A stretch of 64,000 nt of DNA from the NCBI RefSeq assembly GCF_016904955.1, contig NZ_JADIKE010000036.1:76021-140020 (forward strand). The letters run 5' to 3'. Source of the DNA: Dyella flava. Lineage in GTDB: Bacteria > Pseudomonadota > Gammaproteobacteria > Xanthomonadales > Rhodanobacteraceae. Shown here piece after piece: positions 1 to 10,113 of this stretch; the stretch's first letter is position 1, and the number at the start of each line of letters is the position of its first letter. The translations under genes were made by a program, and so were the position numbers. The notes below the pieces were generated by a model that ran no database searches, was not told the DNA's origin, and saw only the letters and a program-made list of their open reading frames with translations.

Positions 1-353
1 TGCTCCTGCTGAAGCTGGTGTTCCGACGCGTTGAAACCGCTCCGGTCCCGTTTTTCGTACGGCCGGTCGCGAAAGGCATTGCCGGCAAAGTTCAGCAGAG
101 CTTCGTGGATCCGCAAATCGCCTTGCATCTTGCCTATCTGGAAGGCGAGCTGGCCAAAACGGAGTGGTTCGGCGGCGCAGATTTCAGCGTTGCGGACATC
201 GGCATGAGTTTCCCCCTGGAGGCGGCTGCGGCACGCAGCGGACTCGATGACCGCTATCCGCGCCTGCAGGCCTTCCTGCAACGCATCCACGCGCGCCCGG
301 CCTATCAGCGGGCGCTGCAACGCGGCGGTGAATACAGCCTGTTGAGCAGCTGA
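1..353 (+). CDS. Glutathione S-transferase family protein, C-terminal part (5' truncated by window edge)
   Basis: The frame is open from the first bases of the window and continues to TGA at 351-353, so only about the last 117 residues are present. The visible part is the all-helical C-terminal GST domain, with a segment reading AYLEGELAKTEWFGGADFSV followed by ADIGMSFPLEAAAA. The FSVADI stretch is the conserved N-capping box/hydrophobic staple of GST helix 6. A GTG at 18 is in frame but is internal, because the preceding codons encode LLLKL, which fits a GST helix. The substrate cannot be deduced, since the thioredoxin-like glutathione-binding half lies outside the window. Family assignment is firm. 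Confidence 0.85.
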   Translation, partial: LLLKLVFRRVETAPVPFFVRPVAKGIAGKVQQSFVDPQIALHLAYLEGELAKTEWFGGADFSVADIGMSFPLEAAAARSGLDDRYPRLQAFLQRIHARPAYQRALQRGGEYSLLSS

Positions 354-429
354 ATGCGAGTATCATTGATTAACGTCACGCTCACGTCAGCGCTGGCAAT
401 TTGCAGTATCCGGACAGTTGGAGAATCCC

Positions 430-747
430 ATGAGCAGGCAAGCCGATATCGAACGTCGCCTCGACGACCTCAGCACCCGCGTGCGGCATTACACCGATGG
501 CGTCTCCGAAACGGCCGATGGCATGGCGACACGTGGACGTCGCGCCGTGGGTCGCTTCAACCGCGTCGATACGGGCAAGCGCATCGTCCGCGCGGCGGAG
601 GATTTCGCGGACGAAGCCAATTACCAGTACCGTCGCCTGCGTCGCCAGGTCAATCGTCATCCGGTGGCGACCGCCGCTATCGTGGCTGGCACCATCGGTG
701 CGTTCCTGTTGTTGCGCCGCGTTTTCCGCAGTGACGACGAGGATTGA
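430..747 (+). CDS. DUF883/ElaB-YqjD-like small membrane-anchored protein
   Basis: 105-residue protein starting at ATG 430, preceded by GGAGAA at 420-425. The N-terminal two thirds are charged and helical (for example DIERRLDDLSTRVRHY). A single C-terminal hydrophobic segment (about residues 79-94, HPVATAAIVAGTIGAFLLL) is followed by a basic anchor and an acidic tail. This build is that of the DUF883 family, whose E. coli members ElaB and YqjD are tail-anchored inner-membrane proteins that bind ribosomes in stationary phase. The resemblance is by architecture rather than strong motif identity. It is followed by a hairpin terminator shared with the convergent aceE. Confidence 0.65.
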   Translation: MSRQADIERRLDDLSTRVRHYTDGVSETADGMATRGRRAVGRFNRVDTGKRIVRAAEDFADEANYQYRRLRRQVNRHPVATAAIVAGTIGAFLLLRRVFRSDDED

Positions 748-779
748 TCGAGCAGGCCTCAGAGCAAGCAGCCCATCCG

Positions 780-815
780 CAAAAAGAAACCCGCCTTTCG
801 GCGGGTTCTTTTTTA
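780..815. terminator. Bidirectional rho-independent terminator between the DUF883-like gene and aceE
   Basis: Perfect 8-bp stem 788-795/800-807 (AACCCGCC/GGCGGGTT) with a TTTC loop, flanked by an A-run at 781-789 and a T-run at 809-814. It lies between two convergent genes, so it can stop both. Confidence 0.9.
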
Positions 816-820
816 CTACA

Positions 821-3514
821 TCAGACGTTCTGCGGATTCGGCTTGTCCGGATCAAGCTTGTACTCGCGGATGGCGCGCGCGACATCCTTGGCGTTGACCT
901 TGCCGTCCTTCGCCAGCGCGGCCAGCGCGGCATGCGCAATCCAGTAACGATCCACTTCGAAGAAGTTGCGCAGGTGTTCGCGTGTATCCGAACGGCCGAA
1001 GCCATCGGTGCCGAGCACGGTGTAACGCATGCCATCCGGCATGAAGGCGCGGATCTGGTCGGCGTATTCACGCACGTAGTCAGTCGCTGCAATCGCCGGA
1101 CCTTGATGGCCCTGCAACAAACCGGTGACATACGGTACGCGCTGTTCGGCTTCCGGATGCAGGCGGTTCCAACGCTCGGCATCGAAACCCTCGCGACGCA
1201 GCTCGCTGAAGCTGGGCACGGACCAGATGTCGGCGCTGATACCGAAATCCTTTTCCAGCAGCTCGGCCGCAGCGATCACTTCCCGCAGGATCGTGCCTGA
1301 ACCCAGCAGTTGCACGCGAGGTTCGCTCTTCTTCGCCTTGCCAGCATCCTTGAACAGGTACATGCCCTTGACGATGCCCTCCTCGACGCCTTGCGGCAGA
1401 TCGGGATGGGCATAGTTCTCATTCATGACCGTGAGGTAGTAATAGGCGTCTTCCTGATCCTCGATCATGCGGCGCGTGCCATCCTGCAGGATCACCGCGA
1501 CTTCGTAGGAGAAGGTCGGATCGTACGCACGCGCATTCGGAATCGCACCGGCAAGCAGATGCGAATGACCGTCTTCGTGCTGCAGACCTTCACCGTTCAG
1601 CGTGGTGCGGCCGGCCGTACCACCGATCAGGAAGCCGCGCGAACGCATGTCGCCAGCGGCCCAGGCAAGATCGCCGATGCGCTGGAAACCGAACATCGAG
1701 TAGTAAATGAAGAACGGCAGCATCGGCTGGTTGCTGATGCTGTAGCTGGTCGCCGCGGCCATCCAGGCGGCCATGCCGCCGGCTTCGGAAATACCTTCCT
1801 GCAGCACCTGGCCCTTCTGGTCTTCGCGGTAATACAGCAGTTGGTCGGCATCCTGTGGACGGTACTTCTGGCCGAACGGTGCATAGATACCGATCTGGCG
1901 GAACATGCCTTCCATACCGAAGGTGCGTGCTTCGTCAGCGACGATCGGCACCACGCGCGGACCGATGGCCTTGTCGCGCAGCAACAGATTCATGCCGCGC
2001 ACCAGTGCCATGGTGGTGGAGATTTCGCGATCGCCGGTGCCCTTGGTGATCTGCTCGAACGCAGCCAGATCCGGCGCCTTGAGCTTCACATCGGTGTGGC
2101 GGCGGCGCTGCGGCAGGAAGCCGCCGAGTTCCTTGCGGCGTTCCAGCATGTACTGCACTTCCGGGGAATCCTTGCCGGGGTGGTAGTACGGCACGTCCTT
2201 GAGCTTGTCGTCCGGCACCGGAATGTTGAAGCGGTCACGGAAGTGGCGCACGGCTTCGTCGTCCAGCTTCTTCTGCTGGTGTGTCGGGTTCTGCGATTCG
2301 CCGGCGGCGCCCATGCCGTAGCCCTTCACCGTCTTGGCAAGGATCACCGTGGGCATGCCCTTGGTGTTCACCGCCGCGTGATAAGCCGCGTATACCTTGT
2401 GCGGATCGTGGCCGCCGCGGTTCAAACGCCAGATGTCGTCGTCACTGAGGTTGGCGACCATCTCGCGCGTCTCCGGGTATTTGCCGAAGAAATGCTCGCG
2501 CGTGTACGCGCCGCCGAAGGCCTTGCACGCCTGGTATTCGCCGTCGATGGTTTCCATCATCAGCTTGCGCAGCACACCGTTCTTGTCGCGTGCGAGAAGC
2601 GGATCCCAGTAGCTGCCCCATACCACCTTCAGCGCATTCCAGCCGGCGCCACGGAAGACACCTTCCAGTTCCTGGATGATCTTGCCGTTGCCACGCACCG
2701 GACCATCGAGGCGCTGCAGGTTGCAGTTGATCACGAAGATCAGGTTGTCCAGGCCTTCGCGACCGGCCAGGGCGATGGCGCCCAGCGATTCGGGCTCATC
2801 GGTTTCGCCGTCGCCCAGGAAGCACCAGATCTTGCGGTCGGACTTGGGAATCAGGCCACGATGTTCAAGATACTTCCAGAACTGTGCCTGGTAGATCGCC
2901 TGGATCGGACCCAGGCCCATCGACACCGTCGGCACCTGCCAGTAATCGGGCATCAGCCAGGGATGCGGATAGGAAGAAAGGCCGCGGCCATGGCCGGCGA
3001 CTTCCATGCGGAACAGATCAAGCTGATCTTCGCCGATACGACCTTCGAGGAAGGAACGTGCATAGACGCCGGGGCTGGAGTGGCCCTGGTGGAACACCAG
3101 ATCGCCCGGATGATCGGCGCTCGGCGCACGCCAGAAATGGTTGAAGCCCACGTCGTACAACGTGGCCGACGAAGCAAAACTGGCGATATGGCCACCGAGC
3201 TCACCGGGCTTGCGGTTGGCACGGACCACCATCGCCATGGCATTCCAGCGGATCAGCGTACGGATGCGCCATTCCATGGCACCGTCGCCAGGCATCTTGG
3301 CTTCCAGATGCGGCGGGATGGTATTGACGTATTCGGTGGTGGGGTCGAACGGCATATAACCGCCCGAACGGCGCGCGGAATCGACCAGCTTTTCCAGCAG
3401 GAAGTGCGCACGCCCGGTACCTTCGCGATCGATGACGGCACTGAGCGACTCAACCCATTCCTGGGTTTCGGTGGGGTCGAGGTCCTGGTGGAGGATATCG
3501 TCGAGCTGATCCAT
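821..3514 (-). CDS. aceE: Pyruvate dehydrogenase E1 component, homodimeric type
   Basis: 897 residues, the usual length of the homodimeric E1 of proteobacteria. E1 is the thiamin-diphosphate enzyme that decarboxylates pyruvate and acetylates the lipoyl groups of E2, feeding acetyl-CoA into the TCA cycle. The ThDP/Mg motif is seen at residues 234-267, beginning GDGETDEPES and ending NCNLQ. The early DPTETQEWVESL and the GHSSPGVYARSFLEGR stretch are typical of AceE. The start is ATG 3514 with GGAG about 8 nt upstream. The neighbour downstream is convergent and the gene upstream is maeB, so no aceF or lpd accompanies it here; the E2/E3 genes must lie elsewhere. Identification is certain. Confidence 0.97.
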   Translation of the reverse strand: MDQLDDILHQDLDPTETQEWVESLSAVIDREGTGRAHFLLEKLVDSARRSGGYMPFDPTTEYVNTIPPHLEAKMPGDGAMEWRIRTLIRWNAMAMVVRANRKPGELGGHIASFASSATLYDVGFNHFWRAPSADHPGDLVFHQGHSSPGVYARSFLEGRIGEDQLDLFRMEVAGHGRGLSSYPHPWLMPDYWQVPTVSMGLGPIQAIYQAQFWKYLEHRGLIPKSDRKIWCFLGDGETDEPESLGAIALAGREGLDNLIFVINCNLQRLDGPVRGNGKIIQELEGVFRGAGWNALKVVWGSYWDPLLARDKNGVLRKLMMETIDGEYQACKAFGGAYTREHFFGKYPETREMVANLSDDDIWRLNRGGHDPHKVYAAYHAAVNTKGMPTVILAKTVKGYGMGAAGESQNPTHQQKKLDDEAVRHFRDRFNIPVPDDKLKDVPYYHPGKDSPEVQYMLERRKELGGFLPQRRRHTDVKLKAPDLAAFEQITKGTGDREISTTMALVRGMNLLLRDKAIGPRVVPIVADEARTFGMEGMFRQIGIYAPFGQKYRPQDADQLLYYREDQKGQVLQEGISEAGGMAAWMAAATSYSISNQPMLPFFIYYSMFGFQRIGDLAWAAGDMRSRGFLIGGTAGRTTLNGEGLQHEDGHSHLLAGAIPNARAYDPTFSYEVAVILQDGTRRMIEDQEDAYYYLTVMNENYAHPDLPQGVEEGIVKGMYLFKDAGKAKKSEPRVQLLGSGTILREVIAAAELLEKDFGISADIWSVPSFSELRREGFDAERWNRLHPEAEQRVPYVTGLLQGHQGPAIAATDYVREYADQIRAFMPDGMRYTVLGTDGFGRSDTREHLRNFFEVDRYWIAHAALAALAKDGKVNAKDVARAIREYKLDPDKPNPQNV

Positions 3515-3854
3515 GGAATGTCTCCGCGGCGCCGTGCGCCGCCATGCGGTGGATGCGCGTCGCTGGGGAGGCGACGAAACCGGAGCATCGATCCGGCGAC
3601 TTGAGGCGGCACGGAATAAGGACCGCGTGGCGTGTTCGCCGCAGGACGAGCTAAGTCTTCCGATTCTAGCCCTCAGCTGGTGATCCCGCCAATTGCCAAG
3701 ACGCTACATACGTATGCGCACGGGCATAGGCCTGATGCTTTATGGCAAGCACACAAAATGCCATACGGTGTTTTCGACGCGGCGCAAATAAAAAAGCGGC
3801 CTAAACGGCCGCTTTTTTTGATTGCCATATGCACGATCCAGACTTGGGTCAGCG
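3515..3854. other. Intergenic region between maeB and aceE
   Basis: About 340 bases with no credible gene. It holds the maeB terminator near its right end and must contain the aceE promoter and leader on the minus strand. I see no clear operator. Confidence 0.6.
3787..3820. terminator. Rho-independent terminator after maeB
   Basis: Stem 3792-3801/3807-3816 (AAAAGCGGCC/GGCCGCTTTT) with a 5-nt loop and A/T-runs on both sides. It sits about 40 bases past the maeB stop on the minus strand. Confidence 0.9.
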
Positions 3855-6146
3855 TCAGCCCCGCTCACCTTGCGCTGCAGCACGAATCTGCGCATCGACC
3901 ACAGCGATGGCTGTCATATTCACCACGCGCCTTACGGTGGAGGACGGAGTGAGAATGTGCGCCGGCTTGTTCACGCCCATCAGGATCGGCCCGATCGCTA
4001 CGCCGTCGGTCATCACGCGGATCATGTTGTAGGCGATGTTGGCGGCATCGAGATTGGGCATCACATACAGGTTGGCACGCCCACTCAACGTGGTGTTGGG
4101 GAAAATGCGCTGGCGCAGCGCTTCGTCCCAGGCCGTGTCGGCCTGCATTTCGCCATCCACTTCCAGCTTCGGCACGCGCGCCTTGAGGATCTTGTACACC
4201 TCGCGCATCTTGGCCGCACTGGCGTTCTCGTGGCTGCCGTAGTTGGAGTGCGAGAGCAACGCGACCTTGGGCTCGACACCGAACAGCTTCAGGCGATAGG
4301 TCGCTTGCAGTGTGGCCTCGGCAATCTGCTCGGCCGAGGGGTCGCACTGCACGTGCGTGTCGAGAAAGAACCAGGTGCCTTTGTCGTTGATCACACCGCT
4401 CATCGCCGACGTGCACTGCACGCCCGGGTCGAGCCCGAACACGCTGCGGATATAACCCAGCTTCTTGTGATAACGCCCGACCAGGCCGCAGATCATCGCA
4501 TCGGCCTCACCACGCTCGACCATGATCGCTGCGATCAGGGTAGGACGAGAGCGAAGCAGGTTCTTGGCTGCCGCCGGTGACACGCCACGGCGCTCGGTCA
4601 ATGCGTGGTAATGCTGCCAATACTCGTTGAAGCGCGGGTCTTCATTGATGTTGGTCAGCTCGAAATCAACGCCCGGACGCATGCGCAGGCCCATGCGTTC
4701 AATGCGTGCCTCGATCACTTCCGGACGGCCGATCAGGATCGGACAGGCGAGCTTTTCATCAATCAAGGTCTGCACCGCGCGCAGCACCGTTTCTTCCTCA
4801 CCCTCCGCATACACGACACGCTTGCGATCCGTACGCGCGCGCTCGTAGATCGGCTTCATGATGTAGCCGGTGCGATAGATGAACTGCGCCAGCTTCTCCA
4901 GATACGCATCCATGTCGGTAATCGGACGCGTCGCGACACCCGACTCCATCGCAGCTACCGCCACGGCGGGTGCCAGCATCACCAGCAGGCGCGGGTCAAA
5001 GGGGCGCGGAATCAGGTAATCCGGACCGAAGGTCGGAGGATCGCCGGCGTACGCGCTGGCAAGATCACCGGATTCCATTTGCGCCAGCGCAGCGATCGCG
5101 TGCACACAGGCCAGCTTCATCGCTTCGTTGATACCGGTAGCGCCCACATCCAGCGCGCCGCGGAAGATGTAGGGGAAGCACAATGCGTTGTTGACCTGGT
5201 TCGGATAGTCCGAACGGCCGGTGGCGATGATGCAATCCGGGCGTACCTTCTTGGCGTCTTCGGGCAGGATTTCCGGATTGGGATTGGCCAGCGCCAGGAT
5301 GATCGGCTTCTCGGCCATGCTGGCGACCATTTCCGGCTTCAGGATGCCGCCGGCCGAGAGACCGAGGAAGATATCCGCTCCCGCGACGATGTCAGCCAGC
5401 GTGCGCGCCTTGGTATCGCGCGCGTAACGCTGCTTGTCGGGATCCATATGGTCGCGGCCGGTGTACAGCACACCTTCGCGATCATAGGCAAGGATGTTCT
5501 CCGGTTTCAGGCCCAGCGCCACCAGCATGTCCAGGCAGGCGATGCCCGCTGCACCCGCACCGGCCGTGGCCAGCTTCACGTCCTCGATCTTCTTGCCCAC
5601 CACTTGCAGTGCGTTGACCACCGCTGCACCAACGATGATCGCGGTACCGTGCTGATCGTCGTGGAACACCGGAATCTTCATGCGTTCGCGCAGTTTGCGC
5701 TCGACGATGAAGCATTCCGGCGCCTTGATGTCTTCCAGATTGATGCCACCGAAGGTGGGCTCCATCGAGGCGATGATATCGACCAGTTTGTCCGGATCGC
5801 GCTCGGCCAGCTCGATATCGAACACGTCGATGCCGGCGAACTTCTGGAACAACACGCCCTTGCCTTCCATCACCGGCTTGCCGGCCAGCGGGCCGATATC
5901 GCCCAGGCCGAGCACGGCTGTGCCGTTGGTGATCACTGCCACCAGGTTCGAGCGGGCGGTGTACTCGCTGGCCGATTGCGGATCCTCAACGATTGCCTCG
6001 CAGGCATAGGCCACACCCGGTGAATACGCCAGCGACAAATCACGCTGGGTAATCAGCGAGGTAGTTGGCGAGACCTTGATCTTGCCGGGACGCGGAAGGC
6101 GGTGGTACTCGAGTGCGGCTTTGCGGAAGTCGTCGGAATGAGCCAT
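3855..6146 (-). CDS. maeB: NADP-dependent malic enzyme with C-terminal phosphotransacetylase-like domain
   Basis: 763 residues from ATG 6146 ([15 protein letters not shown]). Earlier in-frame codons would add an unlikely hydrophobic extension, whereas MaeB proteins start close to the [12 protein letters not shown] motif seen here. The N-terminal half (about 1-420) is the malic enzyme domain, with [10 protein letters not shown] and the NAD(P)-binding [17 protein letters not shown]. The C-terminal half resembles phosphate acetyltransferase (for example [23 protein letters not shown]), the fusion typical of MaeB, where it is thought to act in acetyl-CoA regulation rather than catalysis. The enzyme makes pyruvate, CO2 and NADPH from malate, and aceE lies immediately downstream on the same strand. 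Confidence 0.95.
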   Translation of the reverse strand: MAHSDDFRKAALEYHRLPRPGKIKVSPTTSLITQRDLSLAYSPGVAYACEAIVEDPQSASEYTARSNLVAVITNGTAVLGLGDIGPLAGKPVMEGKGVLFQKFAGIDVFDIELAERDPDKLVDIIASMEPTFGGINLEDIKAPECFIVERKLRERMKIPVFHDDQHGTAIIVGAAVVNALQVVGKKIEDVKLATAGAGAAGIACLDMLVALGLKPENILAYDREGVLYTGRDHMDPDKQRYARDTKARTLADIVAGADIFLGLSAGGILKPEMVASMAEKPIILALANPNPEILPEDAKKVRPDCIIATGRSDYPNQVNNALCFPYIFRGALDVGATGINEAMKLACVHAIAALAQMESGDLASAYAGDPPTFGPDYLIPRPFDPRLLVMLAPAVAVAAMESGVATRPITDMDAYLEKLAQFIYRTGYIMKPIYERARTDRKRVVYAEGEEETVLRAVQTLIDEKLACPILIGRPEVIEARIERMGLRMRPGVDFELTNINEDPRFNEYWQHYHALTERRGVSPAAAKNLLRSRPTLIAAIMVERGEADAMICGLVGRYHKKLGYIRSVFGLDPGVQCTSAMSGVINDKGTWFFLDTHVQCDPSAEQIAEATLQATYRLKLFGVEPKVALLSHSNYGSHENASAAKMREVYKILKARVPKLEVDGEMQADTAWDEALRQRIFPNTTLSGRANLYVMPNLDAANIAYNMIRVMTDGVAIGPILMGVNKPAHILTPSSTVRRVVNMTAIAVVDAQIRAAAQGERG

Positions 6147-6300
6147 CTGATGCAATGCAACGAAAAAGGGAGGGAAGAGAGCTGCCAAGCAGGCAATGGC
6201 GGGCATGGTAGCACCGGGGGTGCTTCGGGTTCGCGCCCGCCTATGTAGGCACCCGCCTTCTTATAACCAGGATTTTGCCCACGAATCCCTCCTTTGGAAG

Positions 6301-7575
6301 TTACACGCCCAACGACAGTGACTCCGCCTCCACCTTCGACATGCGGATGCGATTGATAAACAACGAGAACGCCAGCTTGCCGGCCAGGCCGTGAACATGC
6401 TGCATCCATGGCGGTAGCCAACGCGGGGATGCCAGCACACCGGAAATAAAATGTGGTTCCAGGCTCATCACATCGTGCAGGGTCAGCTTGCCGGCAAACA
6501 GATAACGCAGCAGATCCAGACGACGTTCCTTCAATGCCCAGCGGAAGAAGGTGTGCACGTCCAGCAGGCCGGACAGATAAACATTGTCCTTGGCGAAAGC
6601 CGCCCCCCCGGTCAGCGGTACGCCGCGAAATACGCGCTGCGCGGAATGGAAGCTGTCGGCCACACTTTGACCGCAGCGATTGAAGAAGCGATACACCTCA
6701 ACAAAGTCCGCGCCATTCAACGCCATGTCGATGGCCAGAATGCGCAGGCTGATGCGTTTGAGCCTGGCAATATCGATCGCGCCCGACATCAGTTCGGCAA
6801 ACACCGCCAGCCCTTCCTGGGTTGCCGTGACACGCGGCGAGGTGCGCGCCAGCGATGCCAGCAGCGGTTGTTCGCGGCCATTCAATGCCGTGAGCGAATG
6901 CACAAAGGCTTCGTGATTAAGCAACTGGTGGCGATCGTACTGACTGAAACGCATGCCACCACGCAAGCGGATGCGCGTCGCGCCCGCCGCCGCTTTCGCG
7001 GTGAGATCGTTATCGATTTCCACCGCAATCTTGCCGGCACCGAAAAACTCATCGAGCACCTTGGCCAGATCCGCGCGGAGTTTTTCGGAAGAGATGTTGG
7101 CGGAGATGTCGTCGTCGTGCAGATCCGCGCCGAGCTCGTCGGACAGCTCCACGAAATAATGAGCGGCATCGAGATTGCTGCGGTCACTGCCCGGGATGGC
7201 ATCACCGGGGCGGCCATAGAGCTGGATGGAAGGCGCCGTGACACCCTCGGTACCGACAGCTTCCAGCATCTCGGCAGCGATGCGCCAGGATTCGGCGGTA
7301 CGGCGCAGATAGTCACCGAGTGGATCGTCGTTGCCCGCTTCGCTTTCGATCGCGGCAAGTTCCCTGCGCACCTCGGACAGGTCGGGTTTTTTGTAGGTTA
7401 CTTCCGGCAAGGCGTACTGCCCTCTGCCGTACTCCTCGATCATCCGGTCTTCCAGTGATGCCGGCCAGCTGACCGTCGCCAGGATGTTGATGCCGCGCAC
7501 CGCCGCCAGCAGACGCTTGTCGAGCGCGGCGTAGACTCCCAAGCCGGCGGGTATCGCGTCGACTGGCGTGCTCAT
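6301..7575 (-). CDS. DUF1704 / flavohemoglobin expression-modulating QEGLA motif protein
   Basis: 424 residues from ATG 7575 (MSTPVDAIP), with GGGAG upstream. An earlier in-frame GTG/ATG would overlap rsgA, so the later start is preferred. The family hallmark is visible in ATQEGLAVFAELMSG (the QEGLA motif). A nearby HEAFVHSLTALNG histidine/glutamate cluster looks metallopeptidase-like, matching the general layout of DUF1704. The name derives from an effect on flavohemoglobin expression reported for a family member; biochemical activity is unknown. It follows rsgA on the same strand with only 7 bases between stop and start, suggesting co-transcription. Confidence 0.85.
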   Translation of the reverse strand: MSTPVDAIPAGLGVYAALDKRLLAAVRGINILATVSWPASLEDRMIEEYGRGQYALPEVTYKKPDLSEVRRELAAIESEAGNDDPLGDYLRRTAESWRIAAEMLEAVGTEGVTAPSIQLYGRPGDAIPGSDRSNLDAAHYFVELSDELGADLHDDDISANISSEKLRADLAKVLDEFFGAGKIAVEIDNDLTAKAAAGATRIRLRGGMRFSQYDRHQLLNHEAFVHSLTALNGREQPLLASLARTSPRVTATQEGLAVFAELMSGAIDIARLKRISLRILAIDMALNGADFVEVYRFFNRCGQSVADSFHSAQRVFRGVPLTGGAAFAKDNVYLSGLLDVHTFFRWALKERRLDLLRYLFAGKLTLHDVMSLEPHFISGVLASPRWLPPWMQHVHGLAGKLAFSLFINRIRMSKVEAESLSLGV

Positions 7576-7582
7576 TACTTCA

Positions 7583-8638
7583 TCACTCCCTTTCACGCGA
7601 ACCGCGCGGCCCATGCAGCTTGCCCACCGGACGCCCGCCGCGCTGACGGCGCAGACGTGATTCCAGCATGGTCGCTTGTTCCTCGCGCTCGTCGCGCAGC
7701 TTCAGATAGTTGCGCCAGCGTTCGGCGGAAAGTTCGCCGTCATGCAGCGCTTCTTGTACGGCGCAACCGGGTTCGCTGCCATGGCCACAATCGGCGAAAC
7801 GGCAGTTTTCGGCCAAGGCTTCGATATCGGCGAACAGATCGAGATTTTCCTCGCCCGTGAGCTTCAACTCGCGCATGCCGGGCGTATCGATCAGGCAACC
7901 GCCACTGGGCAGCTGCAGCAAGGCGCGGTAGGTCGTGGTGTGGCGGCCACGGCTGTCATGATCGCGTACCGCACCGGTCGCCATGCGTTCGCTGCCCATC
8001 AAGGTGTTGGTCAGCGTGGACTTGCCGGCGCCGGAAGAACCGACCAGCACGGCACTATCGCCTGGCTTCATGTAAACCGACAAGGCGACAACACTGGCCG
8101 GATCCTTGCCGTTGATGGCATGGATCGGCGTGCCCACCGGCAAGCGGGCACGCAATTCGGCAATCCTGGCCTCAGCATCATCGCGTTGGTCGAGCTTGCT
8201 GAGGATGACCACCGGCTGCGCGCCGGAACCTTCCGTCAGGGAAAGATAGCGTTCGATCCGTGCCGGATTGAAATCACCATCCAGGCCAGTCAGCACCAGC
8301 ACGTAGTCGATATTGGTGGCGATCACCTGGCGCTCGTAGCGCTCGCCCGCCGCTGCCCGCGACAACACGGTGCGGCGCGCTTGCACGGTGAGGATGTGCG
8401 GCGGCTTGCCCGGCTCGATTTCCACGAAATCGCCCACCGCCGGCCGCTCGGCCGGATCCAGTCCGCGCTTGAGGAAGTGACCGGCCGGTTGGGCACCAAA
8501 GGTCTGGCTGCCGTCATGCAACTCGTAACCGGCGCGGTGCTGAGCCACCACACGGGCCAATAGCAGTCCGTCACCGGGCAAGGCCTCGCCCCGCCAACCG
8601 ATACGGCGGAGCTGTTCGATGGTCTGGGCATTGCTCAT
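7583..8638 (-). CDS. rsgA: Ribosome small-subunit-dependent GTPase A
   Basis: 351 residues starting at ATG 8638. RsgA is a circularly permuted GTPase that assists late 30S assembly. The permuted order is visible: NIDYVLVLTGLDGDFN (about 109-124), G4 as SKLD (147-150), G1/Walker A GSSGAGKST (200-208), G3 DTPGMREL (about 247), and then the C-terminal zinc knuckle with cysteines and histidine in CRFADCGHGSEPGC. The N-terminal region is the OB-fold. A basic tail ends the protein. All key residues are present. Confidence 0.96.
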   Translation of the reverse strand: MSNAQTIEQLRRIGWRGEALPGDGLLLARVVAQHRAGYELHDGSQTFGAQPAGHFLKRGLDPAERPAVGDFVEIEPGKPPHILTVQARRTVLSRAAAGERYERQVIATNIDYVLVLTGLDGDFNPARIERYLSLTEGSGAQPVVILSKLDQRDDAEARIAELRARLPVGTPIHAINGKDPASVVALSVYMKPGDSAVLVGSSGAGKSTLTNTLMGSERMATGAVRDHDSRGRHTTTYRALLQLPSGGCLIDTPGMRELKLTGEENLDLFADIEALAENCRFADCGHGSEPGCAVQEALHDGELSAERWRNYLKLRDEREEQATMLESRLRRQRGGRPVGKLHGPRGSRERE

Positions 8639-8865
8639 GAGGTTGGATTATGCCGGGTGGCGCAGGCAACGGGGAACATATCGTTGACGTGAGACAGATA
8701 TTTTCGCTTCAAGTCTTGCGGGTGGGAGGTGGCGCCGAGGGTTGCGATGCTTTTCCCGCTCCCCTGTTTCGCCCCATTTCGGCCCCACAGCGCCCGTCCA
8801 CGCTGTTAGCATCGTCCCGAACCGGCGGCATGCCGGGTTTCCTCGAAAAATAAAGGACGAAGCCG

Positions 8866-10110
8866 TTGGCCCCGATCAAACCCAGCGCGCATCTGAACGA
8901 GGTGCGTTACGAAATCCGCGGTGCGCTGACCCGTCGCGCGCGCGAACTCGAAGCCGCGGGATTGCCCATCATCAAGCTCAATATCGGCAACCCCGCCCGC
9001 TATGGCTTTACTGTGCCGGATCACCTGCGCGAGGCCATCGCCGCGCACCTGCACGAAAGCGAAGCCTATGGCCACGAGCAGGGCCTGGAACAGGCACGCG
9101 AAGCGATCGCCGCGCAACAGCGGGCGCGCGGTGCGCATCATGTGGAAGTCGAGCGCATCTTTATTGGCAACGGTGTCAGCGAATTAATCGATCTAAGCCT
9201 GCGCGCACTGCTGCAACCGGGCGATGAAGTGTTGCTGCCAAGTCCGGACTATCCGCTGTGGAGCGCGGCCACCATCCTCAATGGGGGCGTGCCTCGCTAT
9301 TACCGCTGCCTGGCCGAGAACCGGCACATGCCCGATCCGGAAGAGATCGAGGCGCTGATCACGCCGAGGACCCGTGCGCTGGTGCTGATCAACCCGAACA
9401 ACCCCACCGGCGCAGTGTATCCGCGCGCCTTGCTGGAGCAGATCGTCGCCATCGCCGCGCGCCACCACCTGCTGCTGCTTTGTGACGAGATCTACGACGA
9501 GATCCTCTACGACGACACCACCTTCCAGCCGCTGGCGGAAGTCGCCGGCAACACGCCGTGCATCAGTTTCGGCGGCTTGAGCAAGGTGCATCGCGCTTGT
9601 GGTTATCGCGTGGGCTGGTTGAGTCTTTCGGGCGATCCGGCGCGCACCCACGATTACCGCGACGCACTGCAGCTGCTGGCGGCCTTGCGCCTGTGCGCAA
9701 ACGTCACCGCACAATGGGCGGTGATTCCTGCGCTGCAAGATACGCCGACCATCAACGCCCTCACCTCGGCGGGCGGACGCTTGCACGACGCACGCAAGAC
9801 CGTGCTGGAAGGTGTTGCAGCCAGCCGCTATCTGGATCTGGTAACACCGGGCGGTGCGCTCTATGCGTTCCCGCGCGTGCGAAGCGATCGCATTGCCAAT
9901 TTCAGTGACGACGCGTTTGCGCTGCGCCTGCTGGAAGAAGAATCAGTGCTGGTCGTACCCGGCTCCAGTTTCAACGTGCCCACCAGCCGCCATCTGCGTC
10001 TGACGCTGCTGCCGCCACCGGCACAACTGCACGAAGTGTTCGTGCGCATGGAGCGGGTATTGGAACGGATGGCGGCCGAACAAACACCGCGCGCAGCGGC
10101 GATCGCCTGA
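8866..10110 (+). CDS. alaA: PLP-dependent alanine-synthesizing aminotransferase, AlaA type
   Basis: 414 residues, read from a TTG start at 8866 that has AAAGGA 8 nt upstream; no better ATG precedes the conserved N-terminus. The sequence follows E. coli AlaA closely, with LNIGNPARYGF, the IGNGVSELI pocket, LINPNNPTGAVYP, CDEIYDEILYDD and SFGGLSKVHRACGYR, in which K240 is the Schiff-base lysine. AlaA transfers the amino group from glutamate to pyruvate to make alanine, so the gene fits the pyruvate-centred neighbourhood. The enzyme is cytosolic and expected to be dimeric. A GDSL hydrolase gene follows 3 bases after the stop, indicating an operon. Confidence 0.9.
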   Translation: MAPIKPSAHLNEVRYEIRGALTRRARELEAAGLPIIKLNIGNPARYGFTVPDHLREAIAAHLHESEAYGHEQGLEQAREAIAAQQRARGAHHVEVERIFIGNGVSELIDLSLRALLQPGDEVLLPSPDYPLWSAATILNGGVPRYYRCLAENRHMPDPEEIEALITPRTRALVLINPNNPTGAVYPRALLEQIVAIAARHHLLLLCDEIYDEILYDDTTFQPLAEVAGNTPCISFGGLSKVHRACGYRVGWLSLSGDPARTHDYRDALQLLAALRLCANVTAQWAVIPALQDTPTINALTSAGGRLHDARKTVLEGVAASRYLDLVTPGGALYAFPRVRSDRIANFSDDAFALRLLEEESVLVVPGSSFNVPTSRHLRLTLLPPPAQLHEVFVRMERVLERMAAEQTPRAAAIA

Positions 10111-10113
10111 TCC

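Noticed and set aside
1310-3604. Long open frame on the plus strand opposite aceE
   Set aside because: It is fully antisense to a certain gene, the encoded sequence has no family resemblance, and long antisense frames are expected in GC-rich coding DNA.
4605-6023. Plus-strand open frame opposite maeB
   Set aside because: Antisense shadow with low-complexity His/Gln/Arg content and no recognisable motif.
6210-6225. Small hairpin downstream of the QEGLA gene as terminator
   Set aside because: Six-base stem, no T-run on the relevant strand, and it lies in the maeB leader.
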